Shown here: positions 1-10,978 of the stretch, one piece after another
Layout: each line of letters begins with the position of its first letter
Position numbering within the stretch: the first letter of the stretch is position 1
Assembly (NCBI GenBank): GCA_035490315.1
Contig: DATHET010000346.1
Span: 1 to 54,797 of the forward strand
Length of the DNA stretch: 54,797 nt
Origin: JADJQU01 sp035490315
Lineage (GTDB): Bacteria > Planctomycetota > UBA1135 > GCA-002686595
Direction: 5' to 3'
Notes under the pieces: model-generated
Told to the model about the DNA's origin: nothing
The model's database searches: none
The model's input: only the letters and a program-made list of their open reading frames with translations
Made by a program: the position numbers and the translations under genes

Positions 1-524
1 TCGAGGAACAGGAGCCGGTAGCCGAAGTCTCCCCGCGGAGCGCGTGCGAGGTCGCGCGCGAGCTCCAGCAGCACCGCGGTCCCTGATCCGCCGTCGTTGG
101 CTCCCACGAACTCGCCGGGCAAGCGCTTGGTGTCGTAGTGCGTGCAGAACAGGATCCAGGGCGTCGTCGCATCCAGGCCGGGCGGCGGCAGGTCGACGTA
201 CACGTTGGCGAAGGCGAGCTCGCCGCAGGGAGTCGCCTGCTTGAAAGCTTCTTCCACCGGCTTCAGTCCGGCGGCGAACAGCTCCTTCTTCAGGTAATCG
301 CGCGTTTTTTCCGCGCCGGGAGTTCCCGCTTGCCGGGGGCCGATCGACACCAGCGTCTCCAGATCCTTCCAGGCGCGAGCGGAATCGAAGGAGGATCCCT
401 GCACCGTTACGGAGGCCGGGCTCTGGGTACATCCTTGCATCGAGAGCAGGACGAAACAGGAACTCGCGATCCAGCTGCGAAGGAACGGCAGGCCTTCGCT
501 CGGATGGGTTTCGAGGCTTTGCAT
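1..524 (-). CDS. M28-family zinc peptidase lipoprotein (glutaminyl-cyclase-like), 3' part outside window
   Basis: About 174 N-terminal residues are visible; the gene runs off the left edge of the window. The ATG at 524 opens a signal peptide ending in a lipobox (LSMQGC, lipid-carrying Cys32), so the protein should be anchored outside the cytoplasmic membrane. An IGPRQAGTPG segment (about residues 61-70) is followed by the first zinc-ligand motif HYDTK (His129, Asp131) and by GANDGGSG, whose Asp144 is the usual bridging zinc ligand of family M28. This order matches secreted M28 aminopeptidases and glutaminyl-peptide cyclotransferases. The two activities cannot be told apart without the missing C-terminal ligands. 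It is divergent from prkA, with 174 bases between the starts. A second M28 lipoprotein lies at 32569-34467. Confidence 0.8.
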   Translation of the reverse strand, partial: MQSLETHPSEGLPFLRSWIASSCFVLLSMQGCTQSPASVTVQGSSFDSARAWKDLETLVSIGPRQAGTPGAEKTRDYLKKELFAAGLKPVEEAFKQATPCGELAFANVYVDLPPPGLDATTPWILFCTHYDTKRLPGEFVGANDGGSGTAVLLELARDLARAPRGDFGYRLLFL

Positions 525-698
525 GGAATCGAGCTTATCGCTCACCCGGCTCGCGCGCAGGCGCCGCGGGGGGCTCGTCCCAGGCACGGGCCGCGCGGGC
601 CCTGCCTGGATCCAGTTCCCGCGCTGTCGGGCCGAGAGGATCGCGGGGACCTGTCGGCGTCTCGCGAACCCTCGCCGGCTGCCTCGCGGCAAGCACCC

Positions 699-2741
<2,043 letters not shown>

Positions 2742-2760
2742 GCCCGCGAGCGAGCGATCC

Positions 2761-3861
2761 ATGTTGCGCATCGAGGCTGACCGCGCCCGCTTCCGCGAGA
2801 TCGTGCGCGGCAGGATCCGCGCCGACCTCAAGCGCTACCTGAGCACCAGCGAGCTGTTCGCGCGCCGCGGCGATCGCGCCGTCAGCGTGCCGATCCCGCA
2901 GATCGAACTGCCGAGACTGCGCTTCGGAGACAACAACAAGAGCGGCGTGGGCCAGGGCAGCGGCGAGCGCGGCGACGCCGTCGACGGCGAGGGCACGGCT
3001 ACGGTCGGCAGCGCCGGCGAGGGCGCGGCCGAGCACGCGCTCGAAGTCGAAGTCGAGCTCGACGAGCTCGCGGCGATGCTCGGACGCGAGCTGGAGCTGC
3101 CCTTCATCCAACCGCGCGGCCGCCATTCGCTCCTGTGCGAGGGCGGACGCTTCGACCACATCCGCTCGCGCGGCCCCGACGCCCTGCGCCACATCCGCCG
3201 CACGTTCAAGCAGGCGCTCAAGCGCAGCGTCGCCAGCGGCGAATGGGATCCCAAGAATCCAAAGCTGGTCCCGGTGCGCGACGACTTCCGCTTCCGCGCC
3301 AACCGCCCGCGCCCCTTGCCGCATTCCTCGGCGGTGATCATCCACATGATGGACGTCTCCGGCTCGATGGGCCGCGAGCAGAAGGAGATCGTGCGCATCC
3401 AGGCCTTCTGGATCGACACCTGGCTGCGCAGCCAGTACGACCAGATCGAGGTCCTGTACATCGTCCACGACGCGGCGGCCAAGATCGTCGACCGCGAGTC
3501 CTTCTTCCACCTGCGCGAGTCGGGCGGCACGAAGATCAGCTCGGCCTATGAATTGTGCCTGGCGCAGATCCAGACTCGCTACCGGCCCGAGGACTGGAAC
3601 ATCTACGCGTTTCACTATTCCGACGGCGACAACTGGAGCGCGCGCGACACCGAGCGCTGCATGACGCTGCTGCGCGACGAGCTGATCCCGCGCGTCAACC
3701 AGTTCTGCTACGGCCAGGTCAAGAGCGCCTACGGCTCGGGCCAGTTCAAGAAGGACCTCGACGAATCCCTGGCGCGCGAGGAGCGCCTGGTGACGGCCGC
3801 GGTCAACGATCGCAGCGACATCTCCGAGGCGATCCGCGCCTTCCTCGGCAAGGGGCGCTGA
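2761..3861 (+). CDS. DUF444 / YeaH-YhbH family protein with a von Willebrand A-like domain
   Basis: 366 residues from an ATG 19 bases after prkA; a typical family member has 390-430 residues. The N-terminal third is charged, with a Gly/Glu-rich linker near residues 60-90. The C-terminal half is a VWA-like domain opened by a MIDAS motif, MDVSGSMG (Asp198, Ser200, Ser202), which in this fold binds a divalent metal. YeaH (E. coli) and YhbH (Bacillus) are encoded beside PrkA and are thought to work with it; YhbH is needed for normal sporulation. No nuclease or protease motif is visible. The stop lies two bases before the spoVR start, which implies translational coupling. Confidence 0.92.
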   Translation: MLRIEADRARFREIVRGRIRADLKRYLSTSELFARRGDRAVSVPIPQIELPRLRFGDNNKSGVGQGSGERGDAVDGEGTATVGSAGEGAAEHALEVEVELDELAAMLGRELELPFIQPRGRHSLLCEGGRFDHIRSRGPDALRHIRRTFKQALKRSVASGEWDPKNPKLVPVRDDFRFRANRPRPLPHSSAVIIHMMDVSGSMGREQKEIVRIQAFWIDTWLRSQYDQIEVLYIVHDAAAKIVDRESFFHLRESGGTKISSAYELCLAQIQTRYRPEDWNIYAFHYSDGDNWSARDTERCMTLLRDELIPRVNQFCYGQVKSAYGSGQFKKDLDESLAREERLVTAAVNDRSDISEAIRAFLGKGR

Positions 3862-3863
3862 GC

Positions 3864-5150
3864 GTGAGCCTGGACTCCAAGCGCTCGACGCACCTGCCCG
3901 AGGCTCTGCGCGAGCAGTCGGCGCACATCCAAGGGCTCGCGCGCGCCGCGGGTCTGGACTTCGCCGAGATCGATTTCCGCTTGCTCGACGCCCACGACGT
4001 CAACGGCGTCGCGGCCTACGGCGGATTCCCGACGCGCTATCCCTCGTGGCGTTTCGGCATGGAATTCGAGCGGCTCGACAAGACCCACCAGTACGGCCTG
4101 TCGCGCATCTACGAGCTGGTGATCAACACCGAGCCGGTGGTCGCCTACCTGGTCAAGACCAATTCGCACCTCGAGCAGAAGCTGGTGATCGCCCACGTCT
4201 GCGGCCACGCCGATTTCTTCAAGCACAACTCCTGGTTCGCCTCGACCGACCGCGGAATGCTCGCGCGCATGGGCGAGCACAGCCAGTTCGTGCGCCAGGC
4301 GATGGACCGCGAAGGCCAGGACTGCGTCGAGGCCCTGCTCGACCGCGCGCGGTCGCTGGAGACCTTGATCGATCCCTACCTGCCCCTGCGCCGCCACCTG
4401 GGCGCCGACGTGCGCAGCGCGACCAATCCACCGACGTTCGACGTGCTCGGATTCCTGGCCGTCCACGCGCCGATTCCCGCCTGGGAGCGCGAGCTGCTCG
4501 AGGTGGTGCGCAGCGAGGCCTACTATTTCCAGCCTCAGCGCATGACCAAGATCATGAACGAGGGTTGGGCCTCGTACTGGCACGCGCGGCTCCTGACCGG
4601 TGGCGTGCTCTCCGATTCCGAGGTCGTCGACTTCGCCGATTGCCATTCCGGCGCGACCGCGGATTCGCCGGGGCGGATCAATCCTTACAAGCTGGGCATC
4701 GAGCTGTTCCGCTCCGCCGCGGACGCTGGCCTGGACATCTTCCGCCTGCGCCGCGTCCACAACGACGCCAGCCTGATCGACCTGCTCGTCGACGCGAAGT
4801 TCGTCGAGCGCCAGAAGCTGTTCCTGTACGGCCAGAACGCGAAGAACGGCCGGATCGAGGTCGTCGAGCGCGACCCGCAGCGCGTCAAGGCCAAGCTGAT
4901 GCAGGACCTGGCCTGGGGCGGCCTGCCGCGGATCGAGCTGATCTCGGTCAGCGGAGCGCGCGAGCTGGAGCTGCGCCACCACCACGACGGCCGCGACCTG
5001 GATCTCGAAGCTGCCCGGGCCACCCTCTTGTGCATCGAGAAGCTGTGGGGCGCGCCGGTGCGGCTGTTCACGCGCGAATCCGGGGAGGCGCGCTGCCTGC
5101 TCGCGCAGCGCGGGGAGACTTCGATCGAGGACGTCGAGCCCGCCGCGTAA
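3864..5150 (+). CDS. spoVR: SpoVR family protein (YcgB-like)
   Basis: 428 residues from a GTG at 3864, two bases after the stop of the DUF444 gene; that spacing, and the start of family similarity, decide the start. Bacillus SpoVR has 468 and E. coli YcgB about 510 residues. Conserved SpoVR features are visible: a Tyr/Trp-rich N-terminal region (TRYPSWRFGMEFERL near residues 57-71), the His-rich segment IAHVCGHADFFKHN around residue 110, and MNEGWASYWH around residue 232. The molecular function is unknown. In Bacillus it affects spore cortex formation, but the family is common in non-sporulating bacteria together with PrkA and YeaH, as here. Confidence 0.92.
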   Translation: MSLDSKRSTHLPEALREQSAHIQGLARAAGLDFAEIDFRLLDAHDVNGVAAYGGFPTRYPSWRFGMEFERLDKTHQYGLSRIYELVINTEPVVAYLVKTNSHLEQKLVIAHVCGHADFFKHNSWFASTDRGMLARMGEHSQFVRQAMDREGQDCVEALLDRARSLETLIDPYLPLRRHLGADVRSATNPPTFDVLGFLAVHAPIPAWERELLEVVRSEAYYFQPQRMTKIMNEGWASYWHARLLTGGVLSDSEVVDFADCHSGATADSPGRINPYKLGIELFRSAADAGLDIFRLRRVHNDASLIDLLVDAKFVERQKLFLYGQNAKNGRIEVVERDPQRVKAKLMQDLAWGGLPRIELISVSGARELELRHHHDGRDLDLEAARATLLCIEKLWGAPVRLFTRESGEARCLLAQRGETSIEDVEPAA

Positions 5151-5203
5151 GGCCGGCCGCGCAGGCGGGGGAGCCGTCGGGGTCGGGGCTTTGCGGTATT
5201 CCA

Positions 5204-5245
5204 ACGGGAACCCCTTCCTCGAGGCGAAAAGCCTCTGGCTCCCGT
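5204..5245 (+). other. Nested stem-loop after spoVR
   Basis: The outer arms 5204-5212 and 5237-5245 pair over 9 bp with one A.C mismatch. Inside is a 5-bp hairpin, GAGGC (5221-5225) and GCCTC (5231-5235), with a GAAAA loop. It lies in the 122-base gap between spoVR and the next lipoprotein gene. No U-run follows, so it is not a textbook intrinsic terminator. It could be a transcript-end stabiliser, an attenuator or chance pairing in GC-rich DNA. Confidence 0.35.
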
Positions 5246-5272
5246 GTGCCCCGATCGCGAGACTGTCGAGCC

Positions 5273-6454
5273 ATGAATGCGCAACGTCTCGCCGGAATCC
5301 TGGTCGCCGCCGCGGCCCTCGGCGCCTGCCGCAACTCCGATGACAACGGCGTGGCAGGCATCAAGCTCGTGCCGTCTTCTTTCGCCGCCAACGGTTGCAG
5401 CGGACCGGATCATGTGTTCACGGTGGGCCAGACGCCGGCGGCCGGCGCGCTGACGGTGCTTCAAATCGGGCCTTTCTCCCAGCTGACCGCCGCAGGCGAC
5501 AGCGAGACCCTGTTCGCGACCGGAGACAACGCGACCGTGGTGGCGATCGACGTCACGGCGCCCATTCCGGTGGAAACCGAGATCCTCGCCGCGGGCGCGG
5601 TGGCCGCGCTGCTGTTGACCCAGGGCATCGCGACCGCGCCGGTGCTTTCGGGAATCAGCGTGCTCGACAGCGACTCGCTGCTGGTCGTCGAGCACACGTC
5701 CAACACGATCCTGAAGGTCGATCGGCACGCGGTGGCGGCTCCTGAGTTTTTCGCCGGAGCTCCCGACGAGCAAGGCGGCTTCGCCAACGGGACCGCGCTG
5801 GCGGTTCCGAACAACCCGCAGGCGCGCTTCCACTTCCGCGGCCCGACGCAGATCGCCGTCAGCGATCCGCTGGTGCCTTTCGTCTTCGTCGCCGACAACG
5901 GCAACCACGCGGTCCGACGCATTGCTTCGGGCTTCGTGATCACGGTCGCGGGCGGAGGCGCGCCCTTCTTCGACGATGGCGACATCGCCGGCGCCGGATT
6001 CGATTCCCCGAGCGGGCTGTCGGTGACCTGCAGCGGGACGCTTCTGGTCAGCGAGACCGGCGCCGCGGGCGTCGCGGGCAATCGTCTGCGCCAGCTGATG
6101 CTCGGACCCCTGTCGTTTTTCGGCCAGCAAGGCCAGGTGCTCACCCGCGCCGGCAATGGAGTCGACGCGACGATCCAAGGCGATGGAGAGCTAGCCTCGC
6201 TCGCCGCGCCGGTCTCGCCGCTGACCACCGCGATGGGGGACACGTATTGGATCGACTCGACGACCGGGATCCTGCGGCGGATGCGCGGCGCGACGGACAC
6301 CTGCGATTGTCCGCTGTGGACCGACTGCGCATTCGCGGTGACCGCGGGCGGCGATTTTTCGCCGGGCGGCGTGGTCTCGCTGACCCAGACGCCGCTCGGC
6401 GTGATGTTCGTGCTCGACGCGACGGCGGGTCAATTGTTGAAGGTCACGCCTTAA
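5273..6454 (+). CDS. Secreted lipoprotein with NHL-type beta-propeller repeats
   Basis: 393 residues from the ATG at 5273. The hydrophobic N-terminus ends in a lipobox (ALGAC, Cys19), so the mature protein should be an outer-face lipoprotein. The body contains propeller-like strands including FVADNGNHAVRRI, the hallmark of NHL repeats, plus LVVEHTSNTILKV and LVSETG segments spaced as blades. A Cys-rich loop (TCDCPLWTDC) near the C-terminus suggests disulphides outside the cell. No catalytic residues are evident; NHL propellers usually bind ligands or proteins. It follows spoVR by 122 bases that contain a stem-loop, and its TAA abuts the 6455-6559 palindrome. Confidence 0.75.
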   Translation: MNAQRLAGILVAAAALGACRNSDDNGVAGIKLVPSSFAANGCSGPDHVFTVGQTPAAGALTVLQIGPFSQLTAAGDSETLFATGDNATVVAIDVTAPIPVETEILAAGAVAALLLTQGIATAPVLSGISVLDSDSLLVVEHTSNTILKVDRHAVAAPEFFAGAPDEQGGFANGTALAVPNNPQARFHFRGPTQIAVSDPLVPFVFVADNGNHAVRRIASGFVITVAGGGAPFFDDGDIAGAGFDSPSGLSVTCSGTLLVSETGAAGVAGNRLRQLMLGPLSFFGQQGQVLTRAGNGVDATIQGDGELASLAAPVSPLTTAMGDTYWIDSTTGILRRMRGATDTCDCPLWTDCAFAVTAGGDFSPGGVVSLTQTPLGVMFVLDATAGQLLKVTP

Positions 6455-6559
6455 TACGGTGTCAGGTGAATTCGTCCGGAGTCGTGGGGCCATTCTGCTC
6501 CCCGCAGCGCGCGGAGCAGAATGGCCCCACGACTCCGGACGAATTCACCTGACACCGTA
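6455..6559. repeat. Perfect 47-bp inverted repeat filling the gap between two convergent genes
   Basis: Arms 6455-6501 and 6513-6559 are exact reverse complements over 47 bp, separated by an 11-base loop. The left outer end reads TACGGTGTCAGGTGAATTC and the right end is its complement. The element starts on the base after the TAA of the upstream + gene and ends on the base before the TAG of the - strand gene, so it is the whole intergenic region. No second copy is visible in the window and no clear target-site duplication is seen. It could be a mobile palindromic unit (MITE or REP-like), a bidirectional terminator, or both. Confidence 0.95.
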
Positions 6560-8041
<1,482 letters not shown>

Positions 8042-8103
8042 GGAGTCGGAAGGCTAGCGTCTCGCGAGGTGGATTCGGAGTCTGCGCATCCGACAATTCG
8101 ACG

Positions 8104-8148
8104 ATCGGTTCCGGAAACTCCGATTCCATCGGAACTGCAGCCTCCGAT
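8104..8148. promoter_or_regulatory. Two tandem dyads, ATCGG-N11-CCGAT, between the sigma-54 activator and kamA
   Basis: The two sites are 8104-8124 and 8128-8148. Each has 5-bp inverted arms with an 11-base spacer, and the second begins exactly 24 bases after the first. Extra half-site matches occur at 8144-8151 (CCGATCGG). Such dyads suit a dimeric Fis-type HTH regulator. The sites lie about 60-110 bases upstream of the activator start and about 180-225 bases upstream of kamA, the usual distance for an enhancer-type upstream activating sequence. No convincing -24/-12 promoter was found next to them. Confidence 0.55.
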
Positions 8149-8328
8149 CGGCCCCAAGGCTGGCGAGTGGTGCTCTGCGGGTCGCGGGTGTAAGTCCCTG
8201 TGGACGAGCAGCTTACCGCGACGCACCGCCCGCGCCCGAGCCAAGGGCACGAGCCTTGCCCTCGCCAACGCTTCGACCAGGGCGACCTCGAGGCCCCCAC
8301 ACACCTCGAGGCGTTCCGGCACAATTCC

Positions 8329-9900
8329 ATGCAAATCCACGCAGTTCCGCCCCCAGCTCAACGCGTGCCACGGTTCGGCCGGGCGCATTACTACCCTGAA
8401 GTCAGCGATGCGGATTGGATGGACTGGCGCTGGCAGTTCCGACACCGCGTCACGTCGCTCGAAGCTCTCGCGAAGCACCTCGAAGTGCCGCCCGAGGAGT
8501 GGCAGGACCGCGCGGAGGTCTTGCGCGACTTCCGCATGGGCATCACGCCCTACTACTTGTCGCTGATCGACAAGGACGACCCCGACGATCCGATCCTGCG
8601 CCAGGTCGTTCCGCTCGCGGAGGAGAACCTGTTCCGCGCCGTGGGCGAGGAGGATCCGCTGGGCGAGGAAAAATTCTCGCCGGTGCCCGGGATCACGCAC
8701 CGCTATCCCGACCGCGTGTTGATGGTGGTGTCGAACAACTGCGCGATCTACTGCCGCTACTGCACGCGCAAGCGGACGATGTACGAGGGCGCGACCCCCG
8801 ACGTCGAGCTCGATCGCATGGTCGACTACATCGCGCGCACGCCGAGCGTCCGCGACGTGGTCGTGTCCGGCGGCGATCCGCTCAATTATTCCAACGCGAA
8901 GCTGGAGCAGATCCTCTCGAAGCTGCGCGCGATCCCGCACCTGGAGATCATCCGCATCGGAAGCCGCGTGCCCGTGGCCCTGCCGCAGCGCATCGACGAC
9001 GAGCTGTGCACGATGCTCGCGAAGTACCACCCGCTGTGGATCAACGTGCATTTCAACCACCCGCGCGAATTGACGCCGGAAGCCGCGGCGGCCTGCGATC
9101 GACTTTCGCGCGCGGGGATTCCGTTGAACAACCAGGCGGTGCTCCTGAAGGGCGTCAACGATTCGCTGGAGACCATCAAGTCCCTGTGCCAGGGCCTGAT
9201 GAAGATCCGCGTGCGTCCTTATTACCTCTACCAGTGCGATCCGGTCCGCGGCGCGGAGCACTTCCGCACGCCGATCTCGAAAGGCCTGGAAATCATGGAA
9301 GGAATGCGCGGCCACACCAGTGGCCTCGCGATCCCGACCTACGTGATCGACGCGCCCGGCGGCGGCGGGAAGATTCCCGTGGCGCCGCAATATCTGCTGC
9401 ACTACGAGCGCGAGAAGGGCCGCGCGGTGCTGCGCAATTTCCAGGGCAATCTCTACGAGTACTACGAGCCGCGTCTCGACAACGACGACGTGCATCCGGA
9501 GCCCGCGCCGAATGGCGGAAGGCTGGTCGGCACGAGTGCCTACGGCGGACCGCTGAAGCGCGCGGGCGAAAAGAACGGCGTTCCTGCGGTGTCCCATGGC
9601 GCGACCAACGGGACGTCGAACGGATCGACGAACGAATCGACGAACGAATCGACGAACGGCAAGTCGCACAACGGTGCTCACGCCGCGACGACCGCTAAGC
9701 CGGCGCGCCGCCGTGGCCTCGCGAAGGTCGCGGCCCTCGAGGCCCCGCTCTACGAGACCGAGGCGCAGGGTGCCCGGTCCGAGCCCGCTGTCCCCGTGGT
9801 CGGCAAGAGCTCCTGGGTGCACCGTGGCGCCGTGCCTCGTCCGTCGCTCGGGCCGCAAGCTCCGTCGCCGACCTCGGGCAGCGTCCACCACACCAGCTGA
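8329..9900 (+). CDS. kamA: Lysine 2,3-aminomutase (KamA/AblA), radical SAM, with long repetitive C-terminal tail
   Basis: 523 residues from the ATG at 8329, chosen because family similarity (HYYPEVSDADWMDWRWQ) begins about 15 residues later. The frame is open upstream to 8200. The iron-sulfur motif is C138-A-I-Y-C142-R-Y-C145. The PLP lysine is Lys348 in PGGGGKIP. Asp304 (YQCD) and Asp341 (VIDAPG) fall where the lysine-binding Asp293 and Asp330 of the Clostridium subterminale enzyme lie relative to its PLP Lys337: all three are offset by 11. This supports conversion of L-lysine to L-beta-lysine, not glutamate mutase or EpmB activity. The catalytic core ends near residue 385. About 135 residues follow, rich in Asn, Ser, Thr, Gly and Pro, and are not part of the usual roughly 415-residue enzyme. 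Confidence 0.92.
   Translation: MQIHAVPPPAQRVPRFGRAHYYPEVSDADWMDWRWQFRHRVTSLEALAKHLEVPPEEWQDRAEVLRDFRMGITPYYLSLIDKDDPDDPILRQVVPLAEENLFRAVGEEDPLGEEKFSPVPGITHRYPDRVLMVVSNNCAIYCRYCTRKRTMYEGATPDVELDRMVDYIARTPSVRDVVVSGGDPLNYSNAKLEQILSKLRAIPHLEIIRIGSRVPVALPQRIDDELCTMLAKYHPLWINVHFNHPRELTPEAAAACDRLSRAGIPLNNQAVLLKGVNDSLETIKSLCQGLMKIRVRPYYLYQCDPVRGAEHFRTPISKGLEIMEGMRGHTSGLAIPTYVIDAPGGGGKIPVAPQYLLHYEREKGRAVLRNFQGNLYEYYEPRLDNDDVHPEPAPNGGRLVGTSAYGGPLKRAGEKNGVPAVSHGATNGTSNGSTNESTNESTNGKSHNGAHAATTAKPARRRGLAKVAALEAPLYETEAQGARSEPAVPVVGKSSWVHRGAVPRPSLGPQAPSPTSGSVHHTS
9622..9657. repeat. 12-bp tandem repeat inside kamA
   Basis: Three units of about 12 bases with core ATCGACGAACGA lie in frame and encode a Ser-Thr-Asn-Glu repeat in the C-terminal tail of the aminomutase. 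The unit is divisible by three, so copy-number change would keep the frame. Slightly divergent units flank the core. Confidence 0.85.
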
Positions 9901-9961
9901 GCCTGCCGGTGGCACCTTCAACGATCTGCACGCGCCGCGTGCAGGGCGCGGACGCACGATC

Positions 9962-10978
9962 ATGCTGATCGGCATCGCCTACGACTTGAAGTCCGACTTC
10001 GCCCACCTGGCGAAGGCGGACTCCAAGGCTCCCGACGATCTGCTCGAAGAGTTCGATTCGCTGGCGACGATCGAGGGCATCGAGGGCGCCCTCACCGGCG
10101 CCGGTCACCGCGTCGTGCGCCTGGGCGGCGGCAAGCAACTGGTGCGCGCTCTGCTCGAGCGGCCCGTCGACCTGGTGTTCAACATCGCCGAGGGCTTTGG
10201 CTCGCGCTCGCGCGAAGCCCACGTTCCCGCGCTGTGCGAGATGCTCGGCGTCCCGTACACCCATTCCGATCCCCTGACCTGCGCCACGACCCTCGACAAG
10301 GGCGTGGCCAAGCGCCTCGTCCAGGCCGCGGGCATTCCGACCGCCGGCTTCGCGGTGATCGAGGACCTGCGCGACATCGAGACTCTCGCGCTCGAGTTCC
10401 CGCTCTTCGCCAAGCCCCTGTGCGAGGGCTCGAGCATGGGGATCCGCGACCAGAAGGCACGCTGCGATGACCGCGCTGCCCTCGCCGAGCGCGTGGGCTC
10501 GATCCTCGCGGCCTACGGCCAGCCGGCGCTGGTCGAGGAATTCCTGCCCGGCGTGGAGGCGACGGTCGGGATCCTGGGCACGGGCAAGACCGCGCGCATC
10601 CTCGGCACGATGGAAGTCGTGCCGCTGCGCGAAGCGCCGGCGGACTTCGTGTATTCGATCGACGTCAAGCGCGACGTGAACTTCGCCGAGCGCATCGAGT
10701 ACGTCGTGCCTCCCAGGCAGCCGCCGGCTTTGATCGCTCTCATGGAAGAAGTCGCCCTGAGCGCCTACCGCGTGCTCGGCTGCCGCGACGTCGGCCGCGT
10801 CGACCTGCGCGTCGCCCGCGACGGGACGCCCAAGTTCCTCGAGGTCAATCCGCTGCCGGGCTTGAAGCCGGGCTGGAGCGATCTGGCGATCCTCGCCGGC
10901 AAGGCCGGCATGGAGTACGAGCAGTTGATCCTCGCGATCGTCGCAGGCGCCAGCCAGCGGCTCGGGCTCCGCGCGTGA
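9962..10978 (+). CDS. D-Ala-D-Ala-ligase-like ATP-grasp enzyme, first of two
   Basis: 338 residues from the ATG at 9962, 61 bases after kamA. The N-terminal segment LVFNIAEGFGSRSREAHVPALC matches the pre-ATP-grasp domain of D-alanine-D-alanine ligases in part. It is followed by GVPYTHSDPLT, the ATP-binding strand FAKPLCEGSSMGI, VEEFLPGVEATVG and the metal-binding segment FLEVNPLPGLKPG. Enzymes of this fold form amide bonds between a carboxylate and an amine through an acyl phosphate. The genome must have an ordinary ddl elsewhere; here the partners are kamA, a second ATP-grasp gene and an acetyltransferase, so a specialised ligase acting on beta-lysine or a peptide is plausible. The substrate is inferred only from neighbours. 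The stop overlaps the next start (GTGA). Confidence 0.82.
   Translation: MLIGIAYDLKSDFAHLAKADSKAPDDLLEEFDSLATIEGIEGALTGAGHRVVRLGGGKQLVRALLERPVDLVFNIAEGFGSRSREAHVPALCEMLGVPYTHSDPLTCATTLDKGVAKRLVQAAGIPTAGFAVIEDLRDIETLALEFPLFAKPLCEGSSMGIRDQKARCDDRAALAERVGSILAAYGQPALVEEFLPGVEATVGILGTGKTARILGTMEVVPLREAPADFVYSIDVKRDVNFAERIEYVVPPRQPPALIALMEEVALSAYRVLGCRDVGRVDLRVARDGTPKFLEVNPLPGLKPGWSDLAILAGKAGMEYEQLILAIVAGASQRLGLRA

Noticed and set aside
525..698. Sigma-54 promoter before prkA (a GG-N10-GC match near 573-588)
   Set aside because: The match to the -12 element is poor and such spacing is expected by chance in GC-rich DNA.
8042..8328. Riboswitch (for example lysine type) upstream of kamA
   Set aside because: The gap has dyads but none of the conserved lysine-riboswitch core that I would recognise, and the GC-rich pairing alone is not evidence.
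9622..9657. Short tandem repeats considered as a CRISPR or regulatory repeat
   Set aside because: Units are contiguous, in frame and lie within the kamA coding sequence; no spacers.
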